From positions 595,076 to 659,075 of the forward strand of contig NZ_VIKR01000003.1 of assembly GCF_007004765.1 (NCBI RefSeq): a DNA stretch of 64,000 nucleotides, read 5' to 3'. The stretch is from Aliikangiella marina. Lineage in GTDB: Bacteria > Pseudomonadota > Gammaproteobacteria > Enterobacterales > Kangiellaceae. Both the position numbers and the translations under genes were made by a program. The first letter of the stretch is position 1. Every line of letters begins with the position of its first letter. Positions 63,929-64,000 of this stretch are shown here, one piece after another. Below the pieces are notes generated by a model. The model was not told the DNA's origin, made no database searches, and saw only the letters and a program-made list of their open reading frames with translations.

Positions 63929-64000
63929 AAACTGAAGAGTTTGATCATGGCTCAGATTGAACGCTGGCGGTATGCTTAACACATGCAAGTCGAACGGCAG
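63929..64000 (+). rRNA. rrs: 16S ribosomal RNA, 5' end only
   Basis: AAACTGAAGAGTTTGATCAT and CATGCAAGTCGAACGGCAG are the conserved start of bacterial 16S rRNA. The first 72 bases are in the window, and the gene continues past the right edge. The sequence is consistent with a gammaproteobacterium. Confidence 0.97.

Overview
The window is a stretch of gammaproteobacterial chromosome. The evidence is the tyrS-to-16S rRNA junction, the glyA-nrdR-ribD-ribE-ribBX-ribH-nusB-thiL-pgpA operon, the erpA/bactofilin block, DUF3379 with an ECF sigma factor, and the 16S 5' end. The base composition is moderately AT-rich and the lifestyle genes look marine and aerobic. An Oceanospirillales/Alteromonadales-type organism is likely; a Kangiella-like lineage is only a guess.

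Layout. 1-10973: a partial class II DAHP synthase (-), radA, a PilZ protein, a YlqF-type GTPase with a DUF3820 protein, a tight trio (GCS2-type ligase, aspartoacylase-like hydrolase, DUF819 membrane protein) and a secreted M16 peptidase. 11270-22000: a HEAT/cyclophilin fusion, ettA, a DUF1624-like membrane protein, murI, a lytic-transglycosylase lipoprotein, and a two-gene unit pairing a periplasmic solute-binding protein with a CACHE-HAMP-PAS-GGDEF-EAL protein. 22176-34495: glyA and the riboflavin/thiamine/NusB/PgpA operon, a retropepsin-like protease, a DHFR-fold protein, a small lipoprotein, SelO and a Kelch protein.

34600-45080 is the accessory part. Fifteen short, unrelated genes all lie on the + strand (two are visibly broken). 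Between nearly every neighbouring pair sits one copy of the same intergenic element: a CATCAC box, often in the loop of a small hairpin whose stem sequence varies, then a box like AAAAGCRGACGTTCA. The distance between the boxes is almost always 40 or 49 bp. An IS1182-family element has inserted inside one CATCAC box with a 4-bp target duplication; removing it in silico restores the box and the 40-bp spacing. Two gene/intergene units also look like integron cassettes with attC-like ends, but no integrase is present. This cassette-like array is the most interesting part of the window.

45106-64000: DUF3379/ECF sigma pair, hemL, pyrB, a Cys-rich small protein, an orphan envelope protein, hemJ, a ClC-family protein with altered key residues, DUF6776 protein, bactofilin, erpA, a pseudouridine synthase, an AidB-like acyl-CoA dehydrogenase, a TfoX-C protein, anmK, an M23 peptidase, tyrS, then a double rrn promoter, a boxA-containing leader and the start of 16S rRNA. 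Together these serve tetrapyrrole, flavin, pyrimidine, cell-wall and Fe-S metabolism, with tyrS next to an rRNA operon.
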